From assembly GCA_008729055.1 (NCBI GenBank), contig SDUX01000003.1:1488001-1552000 (forward strand): a stretch of DNA of 64,000 nucleotides, in the 5' to 3' direction. A program made the position numbers and the translations under genes. Below, piece after piece: positions 55,096-64,000 of this stretch; the stretch's first letter is position 1, and every line of letters starts with the position of its first letter. Below the pieces are notes generated by a model, which saw only the letters and a program-made list of their open reading frames with translations, had not been told where the DNA came from and did no database searches. The stretch comes from Pyropia haitanensis. Taxonomy: Eukaryota; Rhodophyta; Bangiophyceae; Bangiales; Bangiaceae.

Positions 55096-56394
55096 ACTTC
55101 CGTAGTACTACGGAACGGGCCCCCGCTTCCGGAGTACTACGGATCTGGGATCTGTTGACTTGGCCGTGACACGGTGCGACCCGCCCCGTGGCGGCCCTTT
55201 CGGCCTTCTGGTTGCTGCCCCGTTTAATTTCTTGCGACGCCGCCCTCGCTGGGCGTCTTGCCGGCCCACCGCCGGCATTCCGCCGCCGCCGCGCAGGCTC
55301 TGCCCATGCGTCGACCCTGTTGTGAGTGTGACGCCCCAACTACCCCGCGCACGTCTTTATTGCATGGTCCGCTTCGCCTCCGTCCACCTCCCGAACGGAC
55401 GGACGCGGCTGCCAGCGGCGACGGCGGAAGCGGGGGCGGCGGTCCGGGCGCGCGCGGCCGCCCAAAGCTACGGCGGGGGCCGCGGAGGCGGCGAGAGAAG
55501 CGGTCAGGATCGGCGGGGGGGCCACGGTAGGTAGCGGTGGCCGGCGGGCTGCCGCGGGCGACCGACAGCCAGAGCGGGTGGGGGACGGGGGTCGGGGCGG
55601 GCAGACGCCAGAGGAGGCGGCGGCCGGCGGCGGCCGTCTGCGATGGCGGCGGCTATGACAGCGGCTGCAGGCGGCGGCAGGGGCCGAGGCGGGGGCGCGG
55701 GTGGCCGGGAAAACCGGGGCGGCAGCAGCCCGCAGCGGCGGGGGTGCAGGTGAATGCGGCCGCGGCGGCGGGCGGCGGCGGCGGCGGCGGCGGGCTCCGA
55801 CGACGGCGGCAGCGGCGGCTGTTGCAGCGGCCGTGGCGGCGGGCGGTGGCGACGGCGGCGGCCGCGGCGGCGGGCGCGGCCGCCCGCCGCGGCGGGCGCG
55901 GCGCCCCCGCTGCAGCAGTTGCGGCGGCGACGGCGGCGATGGTGGCGGGCGGCCGCGGCCGCCTGCCGCGGGAGCTGCGGCGGCCGCGGCGGCGGCGGCA
56001 CCTAGGGCGGCGACGGCCGAGGCGGGGGCGGCGGCGACGGGCGCCGGGCGGCGGGCGGCGGCGGCGTCGGCGGCGGCGGCCGCGGCAGCCCGCCGCGGCA
56101 GCCGTCGCAGCCGCAGTGGCGGCGGGTGTGGGCCGCGGTGGCAAGGGGCGCAGCGCGTGGCAGGGGAGCCCGAGGGGCAGCTCGTGGCATTCGGGGCTAG
56201 GATGGCTGCCCGTGACGGGGGCGGGGGGGGGGCCGGAAGGACGGGCGGCGCCAGCCGGCGCGGCGGTGGCGGGGCGGAGGGTGGGGAAGGGTTGAAGGGG
56301 TGGCTGCCGCTGGCGGGACGTCGGTGGCGTAAACAGAGACATGCCACAGCAGGGTGGAGCAATGGAGGGGCCCAGTAGAGGTCGGCGTAAGTAA

Positions 56395-57010
56395 CTGCAA
56401 GCGTCCACGGGCCGCAGCGGCCGGCGCTGTCTGCCGCAGCCACCGGTGCTGTTTGCTGCTGCCGCAGGCTCTGCGTGCCGCCGCCGGCTCTGCGTGCCGC
56501 CGCCGGCTCTGCATGCTGCCGCCGGCCCTGCCCGCCCAGGAGGACTAGTCCGGCACTGCTTGTCGCCATCGGGATTGCCCGCCAACACTCGAGCTGCCCG
56601 TCGCCCCCCATCGTGTCCCACCGCTGTCGCCGGTGCCCACCGCGGCAACCGTTGCCTGCCGCTGCCACCGTTGCCCACCGCCGCAACCGTCGCCTGCCGC
56701 TGCCACCGTTGCCCACTGCCGCCACCGTTGCCTGCTGCCGCCACATTTGCCTACTGCCGCGAATGTAGCCGACCACCGCCACCGTTGCCTACTTCCGCCA
56801 ACGTTGCCTGACGCCGCGACTGTGCCCGACTGCCGCCACCGTTGCCTGCTGCCGCCTTCGTGGCGCACTGCCGCAACCGTTTTCTGCCGTGGCCACCTCT
56901 GCCAACCGCTGCCACTGTTGCCCACCGCCGCCACCGTGGCCTGCCGCCGCCACCGTTGCGCACCGCCGCCATCATTGCCCACCGCCGCCACCGTTGCCCG
57001 CCGCGGCCAT
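56395..57010. repeat. Right arm of the inverted minisatellite pair (about 19 units of 19 bp)
   Basis: From 56645 to 57010, degenerate units of the form GCCACCGTTGCCTGCTGCC repeat with a strict 19-bp period. Adjacent 56395-56530 is the inverse of the unique block at 51980-52070, plus extra short CTGCGTGCCGCCGCCGG repeats. Between this arm and the foldback lies GGC-rich DNA (55400-56330). Confidence 0.7.
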
Positions 57011-57111
57011 GTCTTACCGTGCCCCCTGTGTCCGTCCAATCGCGCTGCCGCCTCCCCATTCACACCGCATCCTTCATACGCCCAGTTTCACGAGGTCACT
57101 ACCTTCAGATC

Positions 57112-60100
57112 TCACTCAGTCGTTCTTGTGCTGTACCTTTGCCCATGAAAAATCACGTCAAAGACCATCTTCAGTCGAATAGTGTCACCGCTACCACCAG
57201 TCATCTTGACAGGCAGACCCAGCATCCTGTGCCGCAGGTGCATGAAGGAGAAGGCCCCGCAGTTGTACTGATCCGGCTGTTGAGGGCTTTGCACCATGCT
57301 TGTCGTCCACAGCTTGGCCGACGCCGATGAGCACAGAAGCTCATCCGACTTCTTGGGCTCGGCCGGCAACGACGCCAGAAGCTGCTCAAACAGCGCGTTC
57401 TGAGGATCGGTTGCAGGCGTGTGGTTGCTGATATACAGCGTGTGTGCAAAGAGTAGAGCACGCGCCTTCACATGCAAAATCAAGTGAGGGCGGGACTTCA
57501 TCGAGTCAAAGATAGTGATGTGCATACGTCCCACGTCGACCTCCACAGACACCCAGTGTGAGTTATTGATGTTTACGAGAAACAGGATCTTACTCACCTT
57601 CTGGATCTTGACCGCAAGCAGCTTGCTGTGCTTCAAGGCTTCCGCGGTGGTCGTGGGACGGGCCAGACAGCCCATAAATGACCGGCTCTCCTCGCACAGC
57701 AACACGTAGAAAGGCAAGCCTTTCACCTCCGCCTCCTCCTGCAGGATGAGCAATGACGCGCCGAGAAAGATAGAGTCCAGCCACTCCTTCGACAGGACAG
57801 GTACAAGGTCGTTCTGGTTCAGGCAGATGGCCGTGTACCGGTGGGCGTGGCGCGACGAGCCCGTGTACCGAAAGCACGAGTCGCCAAAGGCGCACTGCGG
57901 CAGCGCCTTGCTGACGTACCGCACCTGCTCCTCGATAGGTACGCCGCAGTTGAGCGGGGGGGCGTCAGACCCCGCGTCACACCTGATGCAGGTGCAAGAA
58001 GCAGCCCCGCCTGCAGCCGATGTTGCCGGGCAACTTTCCAGCTTGCTCATTGAGCTCAGCCAGACTTGCGCGCAGCCCGCCGCCTTCACGCTTTTCTTGG
58101 CGTTCAGGATCCGCATCATGGCCGCAATGGTACGCTCCGTCAAAATCACGTCCGCTGGCTGCTTGTCTAGCCACGCAGCGCGCATGCAAGGACGCACCTT
58201 GGACCCAGTTGGCAACTTCGCCCGCGCAGTCACCAGCATGTTTGTGGCAGCCCTGATGTCGCGGTCGCAGAGCAAAAACGTGCAGCGACACTGCCGGTCA
58301 GAGACAAGGTCGTACACATGCCCGCTCTCAATCAAAAACGGCACCAGCAAAGCGGCCCGCCTCATCTGAGGTGGCCACGAGTGCCGACCGACGCGGGCCA
58401 GAGAGAGCGAGGAGAGGTTGAACAAGCAGCCGTGCACGTCCTGAGCACCCTTCCTAGTGCCGGGAGGGATGAACTCCGGCAAGCCAGCAACATCCACAGC
58501 ATCTACATGACCAGAGAGTGTGTTGGCAGCAGCCTCGGCATCTTCTTCCCCAGCTCCACCTGGATGATCTCGTGCACCATTTTCTCCACCGACGGCAGGC
58601 GCACCAGCAGCACCACCTTGGGCGTCACCGCCATTGCCACCATCAGGTCGCCCGCCTGCTGCTGCTGGTTGATCTCCTTGTCCGTCTCCAGCTGGACGTC
58701 CACGTGCATCATCTTCTTTACCGACGGCAGGCGCACCAGCAGCACCACCTTGGGCGTCACCGCCATTGCCACCATTAGGTCGCCCGCCTGCTGCTGCTGG
58801 TTGATCTCCTTGTCCGGCTCCAGCTGGAAGTCCACGAGCATCATCTTTTTTACCGACGGCAGGAGCACCAGTCGCACTACCTCGGGCAACACCTCCCCCG
58901 CCGCCATCGTCGGGCACATTTTCTTCCGTTCTGACTCCGCTTCCAGCGCTTGGTGGCTGTTCGGCGCTTGTCTTCATGCGTTTTCCAGTTGGTGGTCTGG
59001 CGAGGCTGCACATCAGCCGCTTGGTGTTAGACGGCTTCTCCACGGACGTTGCATTTGTTGTCAGGGGTGCGGCATGGCGTGCCTTGGCCGCCGCTTTGGC
59101 ATCACTTGCTGCCTGCAAAGCGGCAGCTCTCGCGGCTAGCCGCACAAGAGATGACTTTGTCATGCTCGTGAGGTTGGAAGGCGCGGAGCGCGCCGGCGGG
59201 GACGTTTCCTTGGTTTTTTCCGCGGCAGGAGGACGTCCTTTGTGGCCCGGAACGTCGTCCGCAGAAGAGGTCGGGTCAGCAAGCCCCTCCAGTGAAGTAT
59301 CGTCATCGGCTGCATCTTTGCCAGCACGTGCTTGGTTGCCGTCAACGCGCGACAACAACGACCCAGACGCAGGGTGAGTTGCGGGAGAGGACCCAGCACT
59401 TGGAGGCCCCTGGCTGTGCACCGCCGAAAGCCCGGGCGTATCTTGTGCCAGCGCCGGATCCCTCGAGTTCGAATCAGCGCCACCAGACGCCGCGTCCTCC
59501 ACCGACTGCGACGCCGCAGCACTCGGAGCAGCAGAGCGGACGTTGATAAAGTCATGTAGGGCCTGGCGCGCCACCGAGTGAAGGTCGTACACCAACATGA
59601 TGGAGGCAATGACGACGGAGATGTCGTAGTCCTTCCCAAACCAAAGACGGGTGGTGATCACAGTCTCGTAGCCAGCGTCGCACCGCCTGGTGCGTGTGTT
59701 CCGCATGAGGTAGATGCACGGGACCTGCACGGCGTACGGGTGGCTGGGAGCACTGCACTTGCTCGGCCCCTGCTTGCGGACGCTCCGCAGGCTACAAGGC
59801 CAGCACTCCGAGAGCGCATACTGCAGCTCGTTAGAGGTGAATGCATTGTAGTACTTGCACAGGGCGCGGCGAGCAGCCTCCAGCGCGGCACGGCACGATG
59901 CCACGTACTGGAGGTTGACGACGCCCAGGCGCGCCATGTACGTCTCGGCACTTGGAGACGGCGTGTGTGGCCCGGGGACCGTGCCTCGCGCCGCCAACAC
60001 ATTCACAACTCTGCCGCCTTGCGGCGTCTCCTTGTCCGCACTGCGTTTGGCAGAGTCGGCGCCATCGCCAACGTCGTCACCATGCGACATGGCATCGTCG

Positions 60101-60963
60101 TCAACAGCAGCAATGAGAGCGTCAAGGTCCTTCAAATCAACTTCCTCCTCCGGAACAGGGGGCTCTTGCAGCGCAGGGTCTTGCAGCGCGGGCGGTCCTA
60201 CACCGGTGTCGGCACCGCGTCCGCGGGCGCCAGACCTCGCAGCCCGGGCTCTCACAGCGCGGCGAAGCGCATTCATCCGAGCCTGGCTACGCGCGTCCAA
60301 AGCCGGATGCGTCGATCCGCGAGCGGGCGGGTCCGCTACTCTCTCTGCAGGACTCGGGGGGCGGCGCAGTAGCGCGGGTGTGCCGCTCACCCCAACGGAT
60401 GTAGGATCAGCACGCAAAGGAAGCGCACCAGATGAAGTCCGCAGCCCAACGCCACAAGCCGGCTGCGGCTCAGGACGACCACCTGCGCAAGCCGCTGGCT
60501 GAGGCCCAGAGATACCACCGACACCAGCGGCCGGCTGCGGGACAGTGCGACCACCACCGCCAGCAGCCGGCTGCGGTCCAGTACGGCCACCAAGACCGGC
60601 GGCCGGCTGCGTTCCACGCGCATGGGACGCCGCGCTGTTGTTGGCGAGAGACGCTCCGGCAATAGCCAGCGTCTGCTGGCCGTGCACATAGCCATACAAA
60701 ATACCTTGCACGCGCCCCGGTTCTGACATTGGAGTGAAGGACGTCTCATGGAGGGCCAGCCATCGTGACACCATGGCAGTGGACGCCCCCGACAGGTGTA
60801 CGTGGACGCGCCAAAACGCGCAGGAAGCCTCCAATGCCTTGGCGTGGTGATAGAGCGCAGCAACGTGGCCCAGCGCGGATCGCGGCAGGGCGACTTGGCC
60901 GACCAGCTCCTGCAAGAAGGCCGACACCTGGGCCGCCAAGTCCGGGGGGGGCTGGCGCACCAT
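57112..60963 (-). CDS. Transposon-borne Ulp1/SENP-type cysteine protease protein (1283 aa)
   Basis: The C-terminus holds a C48/Ulp1-type protease domain: H1136 in NINNSHWVSVEVD, D1153 in ITIFDSMKS, Q1232 and C1235 in QPDQYNCGAFSFMHLRHRML. Ulp1 proteases cut SUMO or ubiquitin-like tags, so it could modify transposase or host silencing proteins. Such domains also occur in some plant MULE transposons. The N-terminus (MVRQPPPDLAAQVSAFLQEL) is helical, followed by repeats of PQPAAG-GGR type, a Ser/Ala/Pro-rich middle, a region with LWFGKDYDISVVIASIMLVY, then three 44-residue repeats (58514-58905). A further conserved-looking block has several Cys, with CTCIRCD and RYVSKALPQCAFGDSCF. The start at 60963 is the only ATG near the frame's beginning. 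It converges on the transposase gene. Its role in the element is inferred. Confidence 0.8.
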   Translation of the reverse strand: MVRQPPPDLAAQVSAFLQELVGQVALPRSALGHVAALYHHAKALEASCAFWRVHVHLSGASTAMVSRWLALHETSFTPMSEPGRVQGILYGYVHGQQTLAIAGASLANNSAASHARGTQPAAGLGGRTGPQPAAGGGGRTVPQPAAGVGGISGPQPAACAGGRPEPQPACGVGLRTSSGALPLRADPTSVGVSGTPALLRRPPSPAERVADPPARGSTHPALDARSQARMNALRRAVRARAARSGARGRGADTGVGPPALQDPALQEPPVPEEEVDLKDLDALIAAVDDDAMSHGDDVGDGADSAKRSADKETPQGGRVVNVLAARGTVPGPHTPSPSAETYMARLGVVNLQYVASCRAALEAARRALCKYYNAFTSNELQYALSECWPCSLRSVRKQGPSKCSAPSHPYAVQVPCIYLMRNTRTRRCDAGYETVITTRLWFGKDYDISVVIASIMLVYDLHSVARQALHDFINVRSAAPSAAASQSVEDAASGGADSNSRDPALAQDTPGLSAVHSQGPPSAGSSPATHPASGSLLSRVDGNQARAGKDAADDDTSLEGLADPTSSADDVPGHKGRPPAAEKTKETSPPARSAPSNLTSMTKSSLVRLAARAAALQAASDAKAAAKARHAAPLTTNATSVEKPSNTKRLMCSLARPPTGKRMKTSAEQPPSAGSGVRTEENVPDDGGGGGVARGSATGAPAVGKKDDARGLPAGAGQGDQPAAAGGRPNGGNGGDAQGGAAGAPAVGKEDDARGRPAGDGQGDQPAAAGGRPDGGNGGDAQGGAAGAPAVGGENGARDHPGGAGEEDAEAAANTLSGHVDAVDVAGLPEFIPPGTRKGAQDVHGCLFNLSSLSLARVGRHSWPPQMRRAALLVPFLIESGHVYDLVSDRQCRCTFLLCDRDIRAATNMLVTARAKLPTGSKVRPCMRAAWLDKQPADVILTERTIAAMMRILNAKKSVKAAGCAQVWLSSMSKLESCPATSAAGGAASCTCIRCDAGSDAPPLNCGVPIEEQVRYVSKALPQCAFGDSCFRYTGSSRHAHRYTAICLNQNDLVPVLSKEWLDSIFLGASLLILQEEAEVKGLPFYVLLCEESRSFMGCLARPTTTAEALKHSKLLAVKIQKVSKILFLVNINNSHWVSVEVDVGRMHITIFDSMKSRPHLILHVKARALLFAHTLYISNHTPATDPQNALFEQLLASLPAEPKKSDELLCSSASAKLWTTSMVQSPQQPDQYNCGAFSFMHLRHRMLGLPVKMTGGSGDTIRLKMVFDVIFHGQRYSTRTTE
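58514..58905 (-). repeat. In-frame tandem repeat, 132-bp unit, three copies
   Basis: Units of 132 bp (44 codons) repeat with few changes inside the protease gene. In the main frame each reads GAPAVGKEDDARGRPAG, then GQGDQPAAAGGRPDGGNGGD. A second frame on the same strand is also open across all copies (58503-58919), reading for example LPSVKKMMHVDVQLETDKEI. Confidence 0.85.
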
Positions 60964-61475
60964 CTCGAGTCACCACCCACGACGCAAGCAGCAGCAAAAA
61001 CGATCGCAACCGACTCGAGCAGTACCCGCCAACAGAGAGCGCAATGCGTGCACAGAGGGGGCCAGCGGTCGTCACAGGACGGGAGGGGCAAAGGTGCCGC
61101 TCGGATGCCGGTGCATTGCGTCACTCCACCATCGACGGCGTGGTATTGCACAGGGCCGGCTGCCCTGGGGAAAGCTTCACGACGAAGGCAAAGCCGCTCC
61201 CTCATTGACACCATCGTATCCGGCGGATGACAGAACATCCGACGCTCCCAAGGCCGTGGACCGATGTAATTCTGCTAGTGCGAGTGACGTTACACCGAGC
61301 CGCCTGGGAAGACCCTGGTCGTGGAGAAACCAATCAGGTATCAGAGAGCCTGTCCTGCTCAAGCGCGAGTGTCCAATCATCGATCGAATTTGGTGCCACA
61401 TCCCCCCCCACAAGGCTTCTCAGACGCGGGTTTTCGTGCGAGGCCCGTGTTGTTGTGTGGCTGGAAATGCCAACC

Positions 61476-61522
61476 GGCGCGGGTTTTCGCCATAGGTGAG
61501 AATCCCCAACGGTGTCTCGTCG
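61476..61522 (-). repeat. Right terminal inverted repeat of the giant element
   Basis: Contains GGCGCGGGTTTTCG and TGAGAATCCCCAACGGTG; it pairs with 46240-46287. A second GCGGGTTTTCG lies just inside at about 61430. The end is about 370 bp upstream of the DMT start codon. Confidence 0.7.
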
Positions 61523-61888
61523 GGACGGTTCCTCCATGGGGCAGGTCGCAGAGGACACCGGACTTGATGAGGCAACCCCCTGGCGCGGTGGCCTTCCACC
61601 CAGATGCCAGTGGAGGGCCCCAGAAGTGCCACCGCCGACTCTTTCCCCCGCCCCCCGACCGCCCCCCTCGACCGGCACCTCCTCTTGCCCCCTCCCTGAG
61701 CCGGCCTGCACCCGCACGGGCCATTGTCGCTCGGTGGCCCGCCTACCCGGCTGCTGTTCCTGCGTTGCGTCCTCTGCTCCGCTCCCTACAGCCAACCCCC
61801 GACGTTGCGTCTTTTGCGCTTGTCCCCCCCCCCCACACCCAGCGTGACAGACGCTCCCCCCCCCACCGCCCTTCCTCGGACCATCAAG

Positions 61889-63397
61889 ATGGTGTCGGCG
61901 GTGGCGGTCGTTGGCTTTGCCGCCCCGCCGTTTTGTCGCCCCGCCAGGGCCGTGGCCCGCCGTGGCCAACGACTGCCGCCACTGCCGCTGCGGCCGCGGC
62001 CGGCGTCGGCCACCTCCCCCTGGCGCCACCACACCTGCCCCGTGGCGGTCACATCCGTCCATGGACCCCCGAGGCCGGCCCCCCCGCCGGTGGCGCCTGT
62101 GCCCGCCACCGCGCCCGCCGTGCCGGGCGTCGAGTGGCGGACAGCCGACGGCGCCGCCGCGCCAGACGCGGCGGCGGTGGCGCCCACAGACGCGGCGGCC
62201 GCTGCCGCCGACGGCGGCGCCAAGGCCGTCGCCCCCGACGGGCGGGCCGCCCCCGGCCTGTCGGTGGCCTACCTGTGGCCGCGGGTGCTGCTGCTCGGGG
62301 TGGCGGCGATTTGGGGCACCAACTTTGGGACGGTCAAGCTCATCCAGACCGCCCTGCCCGCGTCGGCCGCGGCGGGCGTCCGCTTTGGCCTCGCCGCCGC
62401 GGCGCTGTCGCCGGCGCTGCTCGGCGCGCGGCGGCGGCTGAGCGCGGGCCTCTGGCGGGAGGGCGTCGTCGTGGGGCTGTGGGTGTTTGCGGGGTACGCC
62501 ACCCAGTCGATTGCGCTCGAGGGGTGCCACGCCAACACCAGCGCCTTTTTGTGCTCCCTGGCGGTGGCGGCTGTGCCCCTGCTGACGTGGTTGTTTCCAA
62601 GCTTGCGGTACGTCTCCCGTGCGGTGTGCTTTCGCATGTTGCACTCTTGTCCCCGTTTGCGCCAGTACGGACGCTGCGGTGCTTGACTCTCTGGGGTGGT
62701 GGTGTGCCGCCCAAGCGCATCTATGCTGACACGCTTTGGGGTCCATGCTGGTGTGTGTCACGTCTCTGGGTCTTTCTTTTGCTGCTGCTTCAGGCCGTCC
62801 AACTCGAGCGAGCCCCCCTCTTCTCTTTCTACGTGGCTGTCTGCGGGGTTGGCCATTGCCGGGGTGGCGTGTCTGGAGCTTGGCGCGGGCGCGCCTATCA
62901 CGGCATCGGATGGCTTTGCGTTGTTTCAAGCCGTCGCGTTTGGCATGGGGTTCATCCTCAACGAGCGAGCGCTCGCCAAGTACCCCGACGCGGCGCTGCC
63001 CATCTCGGCTATCCAGCTGCTCGTCGTTGCCGCGTTGTCGGCGGCGTGGGCGCTCACCGATAGCGCGACGTGGAGCGCGGCGGGCGGCCTCCACGTGCTC
63101 GCCCCGGACCTGTCGCCCGTCTTTGCCGACGCGACCATTGGCGGCGCCCTCGCGTACGCGGGGCTGATCACCACGGCGGCGACGGTGGTGGCGGAAAACG
63201 TTGCACTCGTGCGCGTGACGGCAGCCGAGATGGCGGTGCTGCTCGCGACCGAGCCGCTGTGGGCGGCGCTCTTCTCCGCCGCCCTCCTCGGCGAGTCGAT
63301 GGCGCCCACCGCCGCGGGGGGGGGGGCGCTCATCCTCGCCGCGTGCCTGGTGAGCACGCTGCTCAAAGGCACGGGCGGTCACCCAAAAGACGGCTGA
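61889..63397 (+). CDS. EamA/DMT-superfamily transporter, two exons, possible plastid leader
   Basis: Exon 1 is 61889-62607 and exon 2 is 62794-63397, with donor GTACGT and acceptor TGCTGCTTCAG; phase is kept (FPSL-R-PSN). The protein has 440 residues. An Ala/Pro/Arg-rich leader of about 130 residues (MVSAVAVVGFAAPPFCRPAR...) could be a plastid transit peptide. Then come about ten membrane helices in two EamA repeats: LLLGVAAIWGTNFGTVKLIQ with the typical 'WG.NF' start, FAGYATQSIALEGCHANTSA, and in the second repeat AVAFGMGFILNERALAKYP, LITTAATVVAENVALVRVTA and LLATEPLWAALFSAALLGE. Members export or import small metabolites, amino acids or sugars-phosphates; the substrate cannot be told. The giant transposon ends shortly upstream and may alter its promoter. 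Confidence 0.88.
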
Positions 63398-64000
63398 CGC
63401 GTGCACGGCGCGGGTCAGCCCAGCTCTGGAGCGTAGGGCGAGTCGCCAGCGCCAGCGTCCCATCTTGCGTTTTGTTGGGCGTGGGGCGTCCCACCAGACG
63501 GCCAGGCCAGGCGGTTGGTGCCATTGTGTTATTCGTTGCGCTGCAGCCCTGCGCGTCTGGCTGTGGTTGCCTGCGTCTTGCAGAGGTCGTACGCCGCGTC
63601 TGGGTGCGTGCCGTACGCTTGCCTGTGCCTGCCGTGATGCCCGGTGATGACCTCATTGCGCCGACCCGCTGTGGTGGCCACCTGGCCCCTCGCGGCCGTC
63701 TGTCGCTTGTGGGTGGGTGCGGAGGGGTCCCGGTGATGCTGAAAGGTGTAGGAGGACGTACCACCGGTGACTCGTCATGAGAGGGGAGCCACGCTCGGTC
63801 CTTGCCGCCCACCGCGGGTCGTGGTGTACACCCGCCCACCCCCCAACAGCTGCGGCCACGTTCCAAGCGGGTACCACCCGCCGCACGTGCTGGTAGGGGA
63901 GTGGGTCAAACGGGCCGCCGCGGTCGGTCCATGGGGAAGGGCCTGAAGACGAGTAGATGCTTCTCCCACTCTCTCTCTGTTCCATCCTCTGTTTCTACTT
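63398..64000. other. Downstream flank, nothing recognised
   Basis: Sequence after the transporter stop. Short frames only, without motifs. Confidence 0.4.

Larger units (their letters stand above)
46240..61522. mobile_element. Giant KDZ (Zisupton-type) DNA transposon with transposase and Ulp1-protease genes, about 15.3 kb
   Basis: The ends 46240-46287 and 61476-61522 are inverted repeats. The outer block has one mismatch in about 26 (CACCGTTGGGGATTCTCA within it), then a 7-8-bp unmatched spacer, then a perfect inner CGAAAACCCGCGCC. Between them are a KDZ transposase gene (47196-51344, plus), a convergent Ulp1-domain gene (57112-60963, minus) and a nested foldback region (51844-57010). No other host-like gene is inside. 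Base composition and amino-acid use in the two genes are much less GC-extreme than in flanking host genes. I could not see an 8-bp target-site duplication. The frames of both genes are open, so the copy may be recent. An alternative is two separate elements sharing a locus, but the single enclosing TIR pair argues against that. Confidence 0.65.

Noticed and set aside
56645..57010. CRISPR-like array
   Set aside because: The 19-bp units are directly adjacent with no unique spacers, and the context is eukaryotic.
56545..57063. Repetitive minus-strand frame rich in ATVAAVGNGG-type units
   Set aside because: It arises from the 19-bp minisatellite, whose period is not a multiple of three; not a conserved coding repeat.
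46232..61530. Target-site duplication of the giant element
   Set aside because: The 8 bp outside each TIR (AATAGACG and GGACGGTT) do not match, so none is claimed.

Overview
The window looks like nuclear DNA of a very GC-rich photosynthetic eukaryote. It shows long G and C homopolymers, GC-extreme codons, few and short introns, a plastid-lipid-associated (fibrillin) protein, a Sec3-type exocyst subunit, an Rqc2/NEMF homologue and a P/U-type cyclin. Together these fit a bangiophyte red alga of the Porphyra/Pyropia kind best; that placement is inference from composition and gene content, not from a marker gene. I see no rRNA, tRNA or CRISPR array.

Layout. 1-1.4 kb: 5' part of a Sec3/EXOC1-like exocyst gene (minus), leaving the window at its left edge. 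2.3-3.9 kb: spliced isoprenylcysteine/phospholipid-methyltransferase-family gene (plus). 4.4-5.1 kb: short non-autonomous DNA transposon with 27-bp perfect terminal inverted repeats (TIRs). 5.3-7.0 kb: membrane-anchored alpha/alpha-toroid protein (plus). 7.8-8.8 and 13.1-14.1 kb: two inverted copies of an unknown gene, flanking a 2-hydroxyacid-dehydrogenase-like gene (9.7-11.3 kb, minus) that has lost two of three catalytic residues. 16.5 kb: small membrane RING-H2 protein. 20.2-22.1 kb: PHO80-like cyclin (minus). 23.1-24.7 kb: second TIR element, with a perfect hairpin just inside each end. 27.9-29.0 kb: two-finger C2H2 protein (minus). 30.9-32.5 kb: third, older TIR element. 33.8-36.0 kb: BSD-domain protein (minus), head to head with a NEMF/Rqc2 gene (36.5-40.8 kb, plus). 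41.5-42.6 kb: PAP/fibrillin gene (plus). 43.6-44.4 kb: secreted cysteine-rich protein (minus).

46.24-61.52 kb is the standout: one giant (about 15.3 kb) DNA transposon of the Kyakuja-Dileera-Zisupton (KDZ) type, bounded by about 47-bp TIRs. It carries a 1382-residue transposase (plus) and a convergent 1283-residue protein ending in a Ulp1/SENP-type cysteine protease domain (minus). Between them lies a nested 2.6-kb hairpin (foldback) structure whose innermost 404-bp arms are almost identical, itself flanked by inverted 19-bp minisatellites. The right end of the transposon lies about 370 bp upstream of a two-exon EamA/DMT transporter gene (61.9-63.4 kb, plus).

A caution for gene models: in seven of the conserved genes the homologous protein jumps reading frame around a run of 8-17 G or C. 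I treat these as probable homopolymer errors (or real slippage sites) and give each as one gene spanning the run.
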